NCBI GenBank assembly: GCA_017521985.1
Contig: JAFXAZ010000005.1
Location: forward strand, 1 to 64,000
Direction: 5' to 3'
DNA from: Lachnospiraceae bacterium
GTDB lineage: Bacteria > Bacillota > Clostridia > Lachnospirales > Lachnospiraceae
DNA: 64,000 nucleotides
In this document: piece by piece, positions 26,901-33,993 of the stretch
How positions within the stretch are numbered: the stretch's first letter is position 1
Layout of the letters: every line of letters starts with the position of its first letter
Notes under the pieces: model-generated
The model's input: the letters and a program-made list of their open reading frames with translations, nothing else
Database searches by the model: none
What the model was told of the DNA's origin: nothing
Made by a program: the position numbers and the translations under genes

Positions 26901-28220
26901 GCTGCAAAGAGTGACAAAAATAATGCTTCCGTTGTAATAGCAGCGATAGAAACCAGGGAAGGATTGTTATCTTCTCCTGATCAGTACATTGATCTTGGTG
27001 TTTACCGGGTAGATTCTGTGACGACCACGTTACAGATTGCTGATAGGTGGGAAAGTTTCAAAGAGTATGCATCCACTACCCATCCTTTGCCAAAAGACCA
27101 GAATCTTACAGAAGTGATGCAGTCCTTTGCCATTGGGGTACCGGAGTTTTCTGAGACTGCAGAGGAAGTGCTGAAAGCAGCAGTTGATATGAATGCAGAG
27201 AGTGCACAGAATGCAAGCAGCAGTAATTATAGTATATCCCGTTGGATGGCACATTCTACTTTGCAGAGACTGGTAAAAGGGCTTACCGATTATGACCGGG
27301 ATAATGCAGACAGACTGCGGGTGGAAACAGGACGCATTACGGAGCCTTTGGTACTGGGCGTAACCATGCGTTCCGATGGTAAAGAAGCAAAGGTATTTGT
27401 GGATCTGATGCATCATGACAATCAGATCCTGGATTATGAGGATGGTGATGCAAGAAATGGTTATGTTGTCGGATTAGGTATGGCGGCTTCTCAGTTAGAG
27501 GCTTCTGTCGTTCCGGGAGGTGGTATCGGATATCTGGATGTTTGGACAGCACTTCCGGAAGAAGCACAAATCATTCCTTATTACAATGATTATTTAGAAG
27601 ATGCAGAAGAGTTGGCTAAACAGCTTGAGTCGGCGGGATATCCAACGGTTTTGACAGAGCATATACTTAAGGAATACGGAAACACCATATTCATCGTACC
27701 TACATCTTCTGCCGTGGTAAATGGCGAGGCGCATTGGGCATGGTTAGAGATTGATACAGAGACCTATAGTACCGTGTCCGTATTCGAAACCGGTGAACGT
27801 TCAGGTTTGGCAGGCTTTGTGATGGGGCTGGTGCCTAAGAATCTGGCAGAACCTACTGCCGGAGTATTGGTAGGTGTTTCTACCAGTATGTGGGCAATTT
27901 CTTCATACTCTCTGGAAACGGAGGATTATGCAGAGGTGCTTGTAGAGTCAAAGGCACTTTGTCAGTACATCAGCAGTATGATGAAGGCAGTGACTGGTGC
28001 CAGGGATATAGCCGAAAATTTGAATGACTTAAAGGAGAAAGTTGGAGAGTTAGACGGCTTTACCGGAGATAATTTTGAACCGGCAATAGACAAACTTACC
28101 CGCTATCTGGCAACGCTGGGCGGGAATAATCTTGTCGGAGCTACCGGGGCAGTTCCTTCCAGTTTTGTGGATGGTTTCGATCTTGCAGTAGATTATTATT
28201 TTGAGGGTGTACCAGATTAG
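20976..28220 (+). CDS. Giant lipoprotein with two VWA domains, the second split by a fibro-slime domain
   Basis: A 2,414-residue lipoprotein; start 20976 follows AGAGGTG, lipobox VTGC near residue 20. The first VWA domain has MIDAS residues DTSGS (509-513), the Thr in VGGTALYDAT and FSDGAD. The second begins VAFAVDASGSM (703). After GGDTEG it is interrupted at about 820-1035 by a fibro-slime domain (YYEGATFSFTGDDDVWVYID, VDLGGVH), and it resumes with AKGTPLLQGLQSA and VVLTDGA (1073). Repeated beta-rich modules follow, some like DUF4352, with no C-terminal anchor. VWA domains bind proteins through a metal ion, and fibro-slime domains occur in large surface proteins. It is predicted to project from the cell and form the outer part of the neighbouring system. 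Confidence 0.85.
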   Translation: MKMRKIVAIVLSLILTVSCVTGCGQKEKVPETVPGTEDTPETSKTPETLPQIETDEQKDDTEITILQKEKPSIPGLEEANSTEDDIGQPGVDFKLLETGAADDWGEEPIPGYNPVGSRSLYSDVVYDEEEKVHTFTILDGYTPKSVEITGTSWELAFADGEASLAWMKYCAREMGGVIYPSAGDRAIFYIQDENDGYWCIGNTEYGPRCKVVHIKTASQGHALTLETSQENGQTLFYTECTPGKLQTVTVGLRAGKATLTAFQESSYGDGVQNINRSWVLDASKYQTYVLDDIPIVEGQLTWTLAWGNDVPQDVTFEIEDTADIEPVTWGDDMGALKVSGIPMGSVSIWPQNGLQYTDTVTGYTAQGGFVLQTEGVVQPDGSTLTALPAGYYEVRFGEGLSIEAQGAQQLVAVSAGQVTEIEIPKELMVTYQNLSKLYANFETSEGSLQILSVTEEGSNAVAEVLLNDPLHRDILPTPEEVNITENGEAAKVLSVERAEAQADVVLVLDTSGSMKNSMQAAVDAAKRFVENLPDGTNIRLLQFAQKITQHPGEGKEKVIAALDRVQAVGGTALYDATSKALSMLEGYERPYVVVFSDGADSKELVNAGKGSDLDREDIIAQIKDSGMTVLTIGFGAGHDPGILIEMSEASEGGGYFAAADQSALDSAFASVAGQFGNQYTITYERPKASAANSQVPVVAFAVDASGSMEQQRDESVFLTMGTSDQATEDPEALAGGESPDPVIWDRGYRLDTAKALLHDAILALSEDALLQFGSFQSENGMVYAPYGQITTNDKAAVLKALGSLTPGGDTEGLENDNKTIQLTVTLRDFKDGGQVFGVWSGGKGYVEKQLGADRKPVYITEKWEKDGVTDTDLLQYCFNDKPGYNTSMEYELVLESDEAGNFSVDYTSWNEELAETMEEPLGFFPLDDLLYGNEGAVHNYLFSAEIHTQFTYYEGATFSFTGDDDVWVYIDDTLVVDLGGVHSAEDAHISLDELVADGTLDITPGEVVNFDFFFMERMPSQSNMLIQTNFDFVVETEGSRIQAKGTPLLQGLQSASAILEPVPSDKRTLVVLTDGALDMGGIATQQKQRDEQLEKLKKAGYNVLFVGIGDEAYATAMEPVFKETAEKAGGAYIITQDAAQLTSKIKEIAGKVNTPEVKEDSISVTVEFDCNAADGSRAAYYTAQDVKGLMAVSEPSAAATVTEPSMVKVTKGGKYEPYRPETAELLTGGDTPKEETIISLHMPLEADQSKTETLNTSGIWAENELVRFTVTDAYFMDMFKGIAAPSGKQFLAVNTLIQWNNQTDKDYTAYQVPTILNHFYACVNGVMAQASEATWLSESPLTVPGNPQLEVAADTAVSGAIVFIVDRSDGEEISQFSLHFYDTVHGHVTIPVCGSAPEHLAEITQLPTSEPAKISEAFELTVSGSTEETQIGGISTSKDQKIENVFRIVEGQFDSKVQALLNIDPQQRFLFAVETDQGPLVVKMSNVVFSMPLGFTGSAYLAPGSKTAVRMPFELPKGLTGAASYIYADLSSGTVELPVTTGSAYKTGSLGQTFSHEYFDLTVNGFYPVESGSDLLVLDFTIKDKQDGYGTGGIASLFSMTDTAAMDEKTQAAVMLSGRGTALEQGELNDGLYYEADIQKTLKYLYGAVEEENDWGVLDNYTRRGLLFFDGSQISGDKYITSAFFENMSIPLSEEAYPYPELLVKKTYVNRSLDFERALAEAVSAAISEYETTRSATPEVTVMEPEGGKLVNTPSPALTLYGSRLLDNVSTEEELLQLLYGVEIKMSDIYIEEGNQYLYAPESTLTQGWGSQYDVAMLAMEGFSRLGYEPNLRTVTLTGEGRYAAEEMTVGGGYYPDNVPAIQYTGQDGKDQLLVIPFLHELQEVKTLCYLPYEEPDMIIEPMTGILTVTINAEVTDSQATGQMQLFGDMFGALAGEGEEEGAEQEAVYETVKLLEKEISLPDIGKDFLDLSFLEAAKSDKNNASVVIAAIETREGLLSSPDQYIDLGVYRVDSVTTTLQIADRWESFKEYASTTHPLPKDQNLTEVMQSFAIGVPEFSETAEEVLKAAVDMNAESAQNASSSNYSISRWMAHSTLQRLVKGLTDYDRDNADRLRVETGRITEPLVLGVTMRSDGKEAKVFVDLMHHDNQILDYEDGDARNGYVVGLGMAASQLEASVVPGGGIGYLDVWTALPEEAQIIPYYNDYLEDAEELAKQLESAGYPTVLTEHILKEYGNTIFIVPTSSAVVNGEAHWAWLEIDTETYSTVSVFETGERSGLAGFVMGLVPKNLAEPTAGVLVGVSTSMWAISSYSLETEDYAEVLVESKALCQYISSMMKAVTGARDIAENLNDLKEKVGELDGFTGDNFEPAIDKLTRYLATLGGNNLVGATGAVPSSFVDGFDLAVDYYFEGVPD

Positions 28221-28264
28221 TAGTATATGTAACTGCAAGAAATAAGATTGTATAAAATGTTTTC

Positions 28265-28309
28265 AGCGGACGCTTCTGTTTGAATAAGGAGAGGAGCGTC
28301 CGCTTGTTT
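28265..28309 (+). terminator. Rho-independent terminator
   Basis: AGCGGACGCT (28265-28274) pairs with AGCGTCCGCT (28295-28304), then TGTTTG. It closes the giant lipoprotein transcript 45 bases after the stop. Confidence 0.75.
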
Positions 28310-28370
28310 GTAGAAATAGTCTTATTTGAAGACTCGCAGGCAAAAATACGGTTTTAGGAGGTATTTATAA

Positions 28371-28403
28371 ATGTTTTTATATTCCTGTTTTTGCAAGAAG
28401 TAA
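28371..28403 (+). CDS. Possible 10-residue leader peptide
   Basis: A perfect TAGGAGG site precedes ATG at 28371 by eight bases. The frame encodes MFLYSCFCKK and stops. The strong ribosome site with a tiny frame in a 720-base gene-free gap is the only evidence. It could be a leader peptide or the remnant of a decayed gene. Confidence 0.2.
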   Translation: MFLYSCFCKK

Positions 28404-28499
28404 ACAGCATACAAATATAGCAACAAGAAAACGCAACTGTAGTTATCTCATAGGAAAACAAAATAATAAGCACTTATATATGTGTAAAAGAAAAAATCA

Positions 28500-28535
28500 C
28501 GTCAGGGAGTTTAGAAAACTTTCTGGCGTTTTTTG
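28500..28535 (+). terminator. Hairpin with T tract in gene-free gap
   Basis: CGTCAGGGAGTTT can pair, with wobbles, with AAACTTTCTGGCG, followed by TTTTTT. It lies within a longer frame (28,480-28,944) that I judge not to be a gene. Confidence 0.5.
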
Positions 28536-28794
28536 CTGTCGAATTTTCCCGCTTTTTAGCGATGAGAAACATAAACGCTTCTTTTCGCATATATATAATG
28601 AAAAGCAAATTAACATTGAGATGAATTATTTTATCAGGACAATGCGGTTGCTAAGAGATAACATAACACTCATTATCCAATATATTTTGAATCAATTAGG
28701 GAGAATAGGAACTTACTATCCCCGTTGTAATAGCATATCTTCAGCAGATAAGAAAACTGGTCTATTTATAATCCCATTGTATAGAAGAATATTG

Positions 28795-28838
28795 GGGAAG
28801 CTTCGCTTAAATGTCATATTACGAAGCTTCCCTTTTCT
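28795..28838. terminator. Strong terminator hairpin
   Basis: GGGAAGCTTCG (28795-28805) and CGAAGCTTCCC (28822-28832) form a perfect 11-bp stem followed by TTTTCTTTTT. It separates the giant lipoprotein region from the sigma-like genes, 103 bases ahead of the first. The rest of 28,221-28,940 shows no supported gene. Confidence 0.8.
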
Positions 28839-28940
28839 TTTTGTCTACAAATTTTTACATTTTATGACAATCCGGAATCGAGGTCCGCCGTTTTTTCATG
28901 ATTACCGCAAAGATAACAAAGAAATTATGGAGGATAAATC

Positions 28941-29387
28941 ATGAAGGAACAGCAAGGAGATTCTATACAGAATCAATTTACAGCGTATTTGATGTCTGCC
29001 ATAACCAATAGCAGAATCAACTATTTTGATAAGAAGCTAAAAAGAAAGGAAAGAGAGGTGATTAGTCAAGAACTTTTGGAGCAGGGTTTTACCAGTTTCG
29101 ATCATCAGTATCATGCATATGTAAGTGAACGGGAGTGGCTGATAACGAAGAATTGGGAGGATACAGAACTGCTTACGGAATTGCTGCAGACTCCGAGACT
29201 TATAAGAATTGTGAGGAGGCTGCATGAGCAGGAGCGTAAAATACTGTATGCGAGGATATTTGGCGAGTTGAGTTTTGAAGAATTAGGAGAGATATTCCAC
29301 AAAACTCCCTATCAGATGGAAATGTCTTACTGTTACATACTCCGCAAACTGAAAAAGGAACTGGGAGGACATAAGGATGAAATTTGA
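28941..29387 (+). CDS. Sigma-70 region 4-like protein (Tn916 orf7 type)
   Basis: A 148-residue protein after a GGAGG site. The C-terminal half, from about residue 90 (LIRIVRRLHEQERKILYARI, LSFEELGEIFHKTPYQMEMS), matches sigma factor region 4 (helix-turn-helix for -35 recognition). No region 2 is visible. Tn916-like elements carry the same pair: orf7 with a region 4-like domain followed by orf8 with a region 2-like domain. The next gene overlaps this one by 11 bases and carries the region 2-like part. I infer that the two polypeptides together make a split sigma factor. Confidence 0.7.
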   Translation: MKEQQGDSIQNQFTAYLMSAITNSRINYFDKKLKRKEREVISQELLEQGFTSFDHQYHAYVSEREWLITKNWEDTELLTELLQTPRLIRIVRRLHEQERKILYARIFGELSFEELGEIFHKTPYQMEMSYCYILRKLKKELGGHKDEI

Positions 29388-29559
29388 AGATTTACTGAAA
29401 AAGGCAAAAAGAGGTGATAAAGATGCTCAGGAAGAAATATTCCGGATGTATAGGCCGCTGTTAGTAAAGAACTCCATGGATATGGGAGTTTTTGATGAGG
29501 ATCTTTTCCAGGAACTTTCTGCAATATTACTCCATTGTATAGCCCTTTTTAAATTGTAA
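29377..29559 (+). CDS. Sigma-70 region 2-like small protein (Tn916 orf8 type)
   Basis: A 60-residue protein preceded by GGGAGG. The sequence MKFEDLLKKAKRGDKDAQEE, then RMYRPLLVKNS and DEDLFQELSAILLHCIALF, fits the first helices of sigma region 2, including the conserved DLxQE motif. It ends before the -10-recognition helix would be complete. It is translationally coupled to the region 4-like gene. A terminator follows 50 bases later. The pairing as a functional sigma is inferred. Confidence 0.65.
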   Translation: MKFEDLLKKAKRGDKDAQEEIFRMYRPLLVKNSMDMGVFDEDLFQELSAILLHCIALFKL

Positions 29560-29608
29560 ATGGGAAAATTTGGAATAAAAAGTTGTAAATACTTATGATC
29601 CTGCGTAT

Positions 29609-29662
29609 AGGGTATTGTGCTGTGAAAGCAATAGAGCTATTTCGGCACAATACTCTATTTTT
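29609..29662 (+). terminator. Rho-independent terminator
   Basis: GTATTGTGC (29612-29620) pairs with GCACAATAC (29645-29653), with extra pairs outside, followed by TCTATTTTTT. It lies between the sigma-like pair and the pilus genes, so the latter probably have their own promoter in 29,665-29,740. Confidence 0.75.
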
Positions 29663-29754
29663 TGCTAAAAATTTTCAAGTTATGAAAAGCTACATTGTAT
29701 TTATATGATAACAAAGTCAGTTAAGTGACAAACGCAAAGGAAAGGTATGAAGGT

Positions 29755-30954
29755 ATGCAATTTTTAAGAAAAAAGGGAAATGAAGGGATAAACATCTATG
29801 AGGACATGGCTGACCAGAAGTTGTTTATCATGCTCCGGGATGATTTGCTGCATTCCAGAACAGGGATCAAGTTGGAGGAAGTTTTGGACAAAGGAGACCG
29901 GGAGAAGTTCCGGAAGGAAATTAAGGAGTATATCCGTCGTATCTATCGCATATCGGATGCTAAGATACAGCGTTTTGTTACTTATATCGAACAGTATATT
30001 TTTCAATTTCACGTATTGACGGAAGTAATGGAAGCAAAAGATATTTCCGATATAAAGGTACTTGCCTGGGACAACGTGCGGATCAAGCAGCTGGGTAAGA
30101 GAAAAGGTACGGATATCCGATTCTGGTCGCCAGAAGATTTCAGAGGATTCGTAGAGATGATCGCTGTAAAGAACGGTATCAACATGGGTAAGGTAAATTC
30201 GATCCAGACTTTTACAGACAAAAAGAGTAGTCCGGAATTTATCTACCGTTTCAACATTTCAACTGACACGATCAACAGTACGGAAGAACCATACTTACAT
30301 ATCCGTAAGATTCCCAAGGGAAAGAAAACTGTTGATGACCTGATAGCGGACAAGATGCTGGATCGAAAGATGGTAGAGTACCTGAATCTCAGACGGAACA
30401 AAGGATATATGCTCATCTGTGGCAAGAACGGAACCGGTAAGACCTATCTTTTAAATGCTTTGTTGGATGAAATTCCGGCACAGGAATCTGTACTGGTAGT
30501 ACAGGAAAATGAAGAGCTGTTCAGTGATGTTCACCCGGATATGATGTTCCAGCACATAGCAGTACGAAAAGGGGACAACAAGATCAATTACAGCTTAAAG
30601 GAGCTGGTTGTCAATGGCCTTCGTGCAGATATCGATCATATTGTTATCGGCGAAATCAAAGGCGAAGAGGCTCTTTACTTTATAACAGCTGCATTATCCG
30701 GATGTAATGGAATGACTACCATTCATAGTGTGGATGCTGCCGGAGCCTTGGACAAGCTGGCGGACTATTGTAAATGGGCAAGCGATTACAGCCGGGAAGA
30801 GATATTAAAAATGCTTTCCTGTGTAAAGACGGTTGTGTTCATCAACAAGTTCAAGATAACAGAAGTGGTAGAGAACCATGGATGGGATCAAGATACGAAA
30901 CAGAATCAGCTGGAAGTGGTCTATGACAGAGCAAAAGGGGTGAACAAATTATGA
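29755..30954 (+). CDS. Tad/Flp pilus assembly ATPase, CpaF/TadA-like
   Basis: A 399-residue secretion ATPase. Walker A is the variant GKNGTGKTY, preceded by the CpaF-type N-terminal segment; later motifs are LVVQENEELF, GLRADIDHIVIGEIKGEEA (Walker B region) and MTTIHS (His box). It powers assembly of Flp-type pili from the cytosolic face of the membrane. The start at 29755 is preferred because AGGAAAGG lies ten bases upstream; a GTG at 29,725 has no ribosome site. The stop overlaps the next start (ATGA). Confidence 0.85.
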   Translation: MQFLRKKGNEGINIYEDMADQKLFIMLRDDLLHSRTGIKLEEVLDKGDREKFRKEIKEYIRRIYRISDAKIQRFVTYIEQYIFQFHVLTEVMEAKDISDIKVLAWDNVRIKQLGKRKGTDIRFWSPEDFRGFVEMIAVKNGINMGKVNSIQTFTDKKSSPEFIYRFNISTDTINSTEEPYLHIRKIPKGKKTVDDLIADKMLDRKMVEYLNLRRNKGYMLICGKNGTGKTYLLNALLDEIPAQESVLVVQENEELFSDVHPDMMFQHIAVRKGDNKINYSLKELVVNGLRADIDHIVIGEIKGEEALYFITAALSGCNGMTTIHSVDAAGALDKLADYCKWASDYSREEILKMLSCVKTVVFINKFKITEVVENHGWDQDTKQNQLEVVYDRAKGVNKL

Positions 30955-31907
30955 TAAACGGTACATATTTGAGCCCTTTATTAAAGGGAGTCCTCTTTGT
31001 TTTGTTATTGCTGGGAATGTACTTCCTTGTGAAAGTGATCCGGGAGTATGGTCCGATCCAGAAACTTCGTGAAAAAGTGGATGATATCGACAGGCAGCGA
31101 GTGTTAGGGACAGAAACTGAAAAGAAGCGATTTTTGGAACGGTATCTGGACCGGCTGGATGAGCATCTGACACAGGCCGGTATCAAGAGGTTTTTGCCAA
31201 AGGCCGGTGTGGAAATCTATTTCCTGTTTAATGTACTGGAGTTCACACTGATCTTTTGCCTCGCAGGCGAAGGGATCCTGGTTCCGCTTCTGACAGCTGG
31301 TGCAGCGGTTTATGCAAACAAGCTGATTCTGGATCTGTTGCGTTTCAAGAACAAGCGTATAACAGAAAAACACCTGTTGGAACTACTAAATCTGATCAGC
31401 GATTACGCCATTTCCGAAAGTGAGATTACCATGATCCTTTATCGTTGCGGACAGTCCATGCCGAATCCTTTAAAGGACGTGCTTACGAAATGCCATCTCA
31501 GTGCGAGAAGCAGCGGAAATACAGAGCAGGCCCTATATGAACTTCGAAGAAGTATTGATCATTTTCTTTTCAGAGAAATCATTCTCTTATTGGAGCTTTG
31601 CAACCGAAGCGATAACGACTATCAGAAAGTAGTCAATGGATGCAGGGAAATGGTAAGTCGATATTTGAAAGAAGAGAAAGAAAAAGCTTCCGTGGTTCGT
31701 AGCCTGGTAGGCGAAGCAGCTTTGATGACAGGAGTGGCGGTTTATGGAATCAGTACGATGCTTCGGGAATTTGCAGGTGATGTGGGATTAGGACACAGTA
31801 TGGCTGATTTCTTTTTACATAATCCAGCGGGCCGGGTGTATCTGCTCATTTATGTGGGTTTGATTTTCGCTATGACTCAGGTGATCCTGAAGTTTGCAAG
31901 AAAGTAG
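30951..31907 (+). CDS. TadB-like pilus platform membrane protein
   Basis: A 318-residue protein with an N-terminal membrane segment (10-30), two segments near 90-125 and two near the C-terminus (about 255-275 and 295-315). The cytosolic part between carries the helical type II secretion F-like pattern (LLELLNLISDYAISESEITM). The place immediately after the ATPase and before a second membrane protein is the TadA-TadB-TadC order. Sequence identity to known TadB is not obvious by eye, so the call rests mainly on topology and context. Confidence 0.7.
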   Translation: MINGTYLSPLLKGVLFVLLLLGMYFLVKVIREYGPIQKLREKVDDIDRQRVLGTETEKKRFLERYLDRLDEHLTQAGIKRFLPKAGVEIYFLFNVLEFTLIFCLAGEGILVPLLTAGAAVYANKLILDLLRFKNKRITEKHLLELLNLISDYAISESEITMILYRCGQSMPNPLKDVLTKCHLSARSSGNTEQALYELRRSIDHFLFREIILLLELCNRSDNDYQKVVNGCREMVSRYLKEEKEKASVVRSLVGEAALMTGVAVYGISTMLREFAGDVGLGHSMADFFLHNPAGRVYLLIYVGLIFAMTQVILKFARK

Positions 31908-31916
31908 GTGACTGAA

Positions 31917-32801
31917 ATGGATTATTTGTTTGAAGTAATGTTCGCTGATGTTGATATAACCAGTTTGCAGTGGATGCTCTGGGGTGTTGCAGCTGTCATA
32001 TGTGGATTGCTCGGTTTTCTGATGTATCGCATATATGGGAAGTTCAAGCTGTTGCAGGACATCAATTACGGACAGCACTTGTATGAAGCGGCGGAAGACT
32101 CTTTCCGTGAAGGAAATCGTGATCGATATGAACGATTACAGAAGTGGTTAAAGTCCATTGGTGCTGAGTTCACAGTAAAGGGCTTTGGGGATCCATTTCA
32201 GTTTGTGATCGTAAACCTGTTGCTTGCAGTTGTGGTCCTGGTGGTATTCAGTGGTTTGTCAGATTTGTTCACGGGATTTTTGGTCGCTGCAGCACTGGTA
32301 GCAACTGAAATTGTAATGTTGGTTTTGATTGATCAGAAGAATAATAAGGAGATGCTGGATGATGTGTCCTTTTTGTATGATGCGACGGCAATTCAGCTCA
32401 CCAGTAATATTTACATGGTAGAGGCTATATCCAACTGTCTTCTGTACATCAGCAATAAAAGACTGAAACAGGCTCTGGCAGAGCTTTGCAGTAATCTTTC
32501 CCTGGGCGGTGATGTGCGGGCAGCAACAAAGGACTTCTGCGAGAAATTTCATAACGAATACCTGGATACATTTTGCAGTGTTATCGTTCAGGTTACCACA
32601 GAAACCGGTGAGGCCGGAAGATTGATTGAGGATATGTCCAAACAGCTTTCTGTCTTAAAGGAAACTAATTTCGCAAGCCAGAAAAAGGCGACCGAGAACA
32701 AGCTGCAGTTGTGTATTATCGGAATCTTTATCGTATTCACTGCTTTGATTTTTTATTTGTGCATAGCCAGCATGACCGGCAGTGCAGACATTCTGTTTTA
32801 A
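31917..32801 (+). CDS. TadC-like pilus platform membrane protein
   Basis: A 294-residue protein with membrane segments near 20-40, 98-135 and 268-290 and a cytosolic helical domain containing DDVSFLYDATAIQL, LCSNLSLGGDVRAATKDFCE and VIVQVTTETGEAGRLIEDM, a type II secretion F-like arrangement. ATG 31917 is favoured over GTG 31908 because AGGTGA lies six bases upstream of the ATG. It forms the inner-membrane platform with the preceding TadB-like protein. Confidence 0.7.
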   Translation: MDYLFEVMFADVDITSLQWMLWGVAAVICGLLGFLMYRIYGKFKLLQDINYGQHLYEAAEDSFREGNRDRYERLQKWLKSIGAEFTVKGFGDPFQFVIVNLLLAVVVLVVFSGLSDLFTGFLVAAALVATEIVMLVLIDQKNNKEMLDDVSFLYDATAIQLTSNIYMVEAISNCLLYISNKRLKQALAELCSNLSLGGDVRAATKDFCEKFHNEYLDTFCSVIVQVTTETGEAGRLIEDMSKQLSVLKETNFASQKKATENKLQLCIIGIFIVFTALIFYLCIASMTGSADILF

Positions 32802-32876
32802 AACGGGATATGTGACCAAGGTATAAGAGGCGATACGCTTTTTATATAGAAAAAATATTTTAGGAGGATCTCAAAG

Positions 32877-33110
32877 ATGAGAAACAAAGTAAACGCTCTT
32901 GTGGCTGGAGCAAAAAGTAAAGCCATTGCAGTACTCAACAGAAAGGATGCAGGTATTGAAACCCTTATGGTGATTGCACTGGTATGCGTAGTAGCAGTTG
33001 CATTGACCGCTATGTTCCGTACTGAAGCCGGCACCTTGATCGGCAGTATCTTTGATACAATGACAACCAATATCAATGGTACATTGTTCAAGGAGTTTGG
33101 GACCGTCTAA
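32877..33110 (+). CDS. Flp-type pilin-like protein 1
   Basis: A 77-residue protein with a basic N-terminus, the junction KDAGIE and one hydrophobic helix (TLMVIALVCVVAVALTAMF), then a short hydrophilic tail. This is the size and plan of a Flp/Tad pilin; a Glu next to the hydrophobic helix is typical. An AGGAGG site precedes it. It is paralogous to the gene at 33,231 and shares an uninterrupted 44-base identity over the KDAGIE region. Cleavage by the peptidase at 40,297 is inferred. Confidence 0.8.
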   Translation: MRNKVNALVAGAKSKAIAVLNRKDAGIETLMVIALVCVVAVALTAMFRTEAGTLIGSIFDTMTTNINGTLFKEFGTV

Positions 33111-33230
33111 CCTAGTAAGGTTCCTGACAGGAGTTGATTCCTGTCGCTATGGCGTCGGTTAGAAGTAGTACATACAACTGAATATGGAACAGGGGAGTGT
33201 ATCCCCAAGTGAAAATTGGAGGAAAAAACA

Positions 33231-33461
33231 ATGAGAAACAAAATCAACGAGATTATGGTTGGTGCCAAGAATAAGGCAGCAATGGTACTTGCAAAGAAGG
33301 ATGCAGGTATTGAAACCCTTATGGTGATTGCACTGGTATGTGTAGTAGCCGTAGCATTAACTGCTATGTTTAGAACAGAAGCAGGAAATCTGATCGGTAG
33401 TATCTTTGATACAATGACTACCAACATCAATGATACCATGTTTAAGGAATTCGTTGCTTAA
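33231..33461 (+). CDS. Flp-type pilin-like protein 2
   Basis: A 76-residue paralogue of the preceding pilin, with the same KDAGIE junction, an identical hydrophobic helix and nearly the same tail (GSIFDTMTTNIN). It differs mainly at the N-terminus and last residues. The start at 33231 follows GGAGG. The 120 bases between the two pilin genes contain a GACAGGA/TCCTGTC hairpin (33126-33145) without T tract. Two pilins may form a heteropolymer or a major/minor pair. Confidence 0.8.
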   Translation: MRNKINEIMVGAKNKAAMVLAKKDAGIETLMVIALVCVVAVALTAMFRTEAGNLIGSIFDTMTTNINDTMFKEFVA

Positions 33462-33518
33462 TGTAAAAAGGTTTTGGACACAACCGAATCAATGCGGGTA
33501 ATTCCTGCAAAGCTATGA

Positions 33519-33547
33519 AGGGCAGGGACAAGTTCTCTGCCCTGTTT
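33519..33547 (+). terminator. Hairpin after pilin genes, weak terminator or attenuator
   Basis: AGGGCAGGGA (33519-33528) pairs with TCTCTGCCCT (33534-33543; one wobble), followed by only GTTTG. The stem is strong but the T tract poor, which suits partial termination or protection of the pilin mRNA end, giving more pilin than assembly protein. Confidence 0.45.
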
Positions 33548-33578
33548 GAAGTAAAAGCAAAGAAAGATGAGGTCCGAG

Positions 33579-33989
33579 ATGATCAAAAGAAAGGACAAAG
33601 GTATGCTGGATCAGTTTTTGCCAGCCATCGTAGTCATCGTGATGTTAGCAGTACTCTGGACCGGTTCCATGATTACCGCTTCCTATATAGACAGGAGCAA
33701 TGCCATTCATCAGGTGGCCAGGACTTACCTGTTGCAAATGGAAGCGGATGGTTATCTTACAGAAGGAAATAAGGTGATGCTGCTTACAGACTTGGCAAAT
33801 CTTGATATGGTAGGCATAGACTTAACCGGTACCAGTTTTACGGATGTAGGTTATGGCAATCAGGTCAGACTGGTGATCAAAGGTAAGGTAAACTTAAAAG
33901 ATGTCAGGTTCCGGGGATTTGCATCACCTATGATGACAACGCGGCAGGCAGAAGTTGCGATCAACAAGATATCTGTAGCAAAGAATTAG
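33579..33989 (+). CDS. TadE/TadG-like pseudopilin 1
   Basis: A 136-residue protein with one N-terminal membrane helix (FLPAIVVIVMLAVLWTGSM) after a short basic stretch and a small exported domain with LTEGNKVMLLTDLANLDMVG. The plan (type-4-pilin-like helix plus small beta domain) and place after the pilins point to a minor pseudopilin. GAGG at 33,569 supports ATG 33579 over 33567. Confidence 0.6.
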   Translation: MIKRKDKGMLDQFLPAIVVIVMLAVLWTGSMITASYIDRSNAIHQVARTYLLQMEADGYLTEGNKVMLLTDLANLDMVGIDLTGTSFTDVGYGNQVRLVIKGKVNLKDVRFRGFASPMMTTRQAEVAINKISVAKN

Positions 33990-33993
33990 AGAT

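Noticed and set aside
28480-28944. 154-codon plus-strand frame before the sigma-like pair
   Set aside because: It spans two terminator hairpins, has no ribosome site and has unprotein-like composition.
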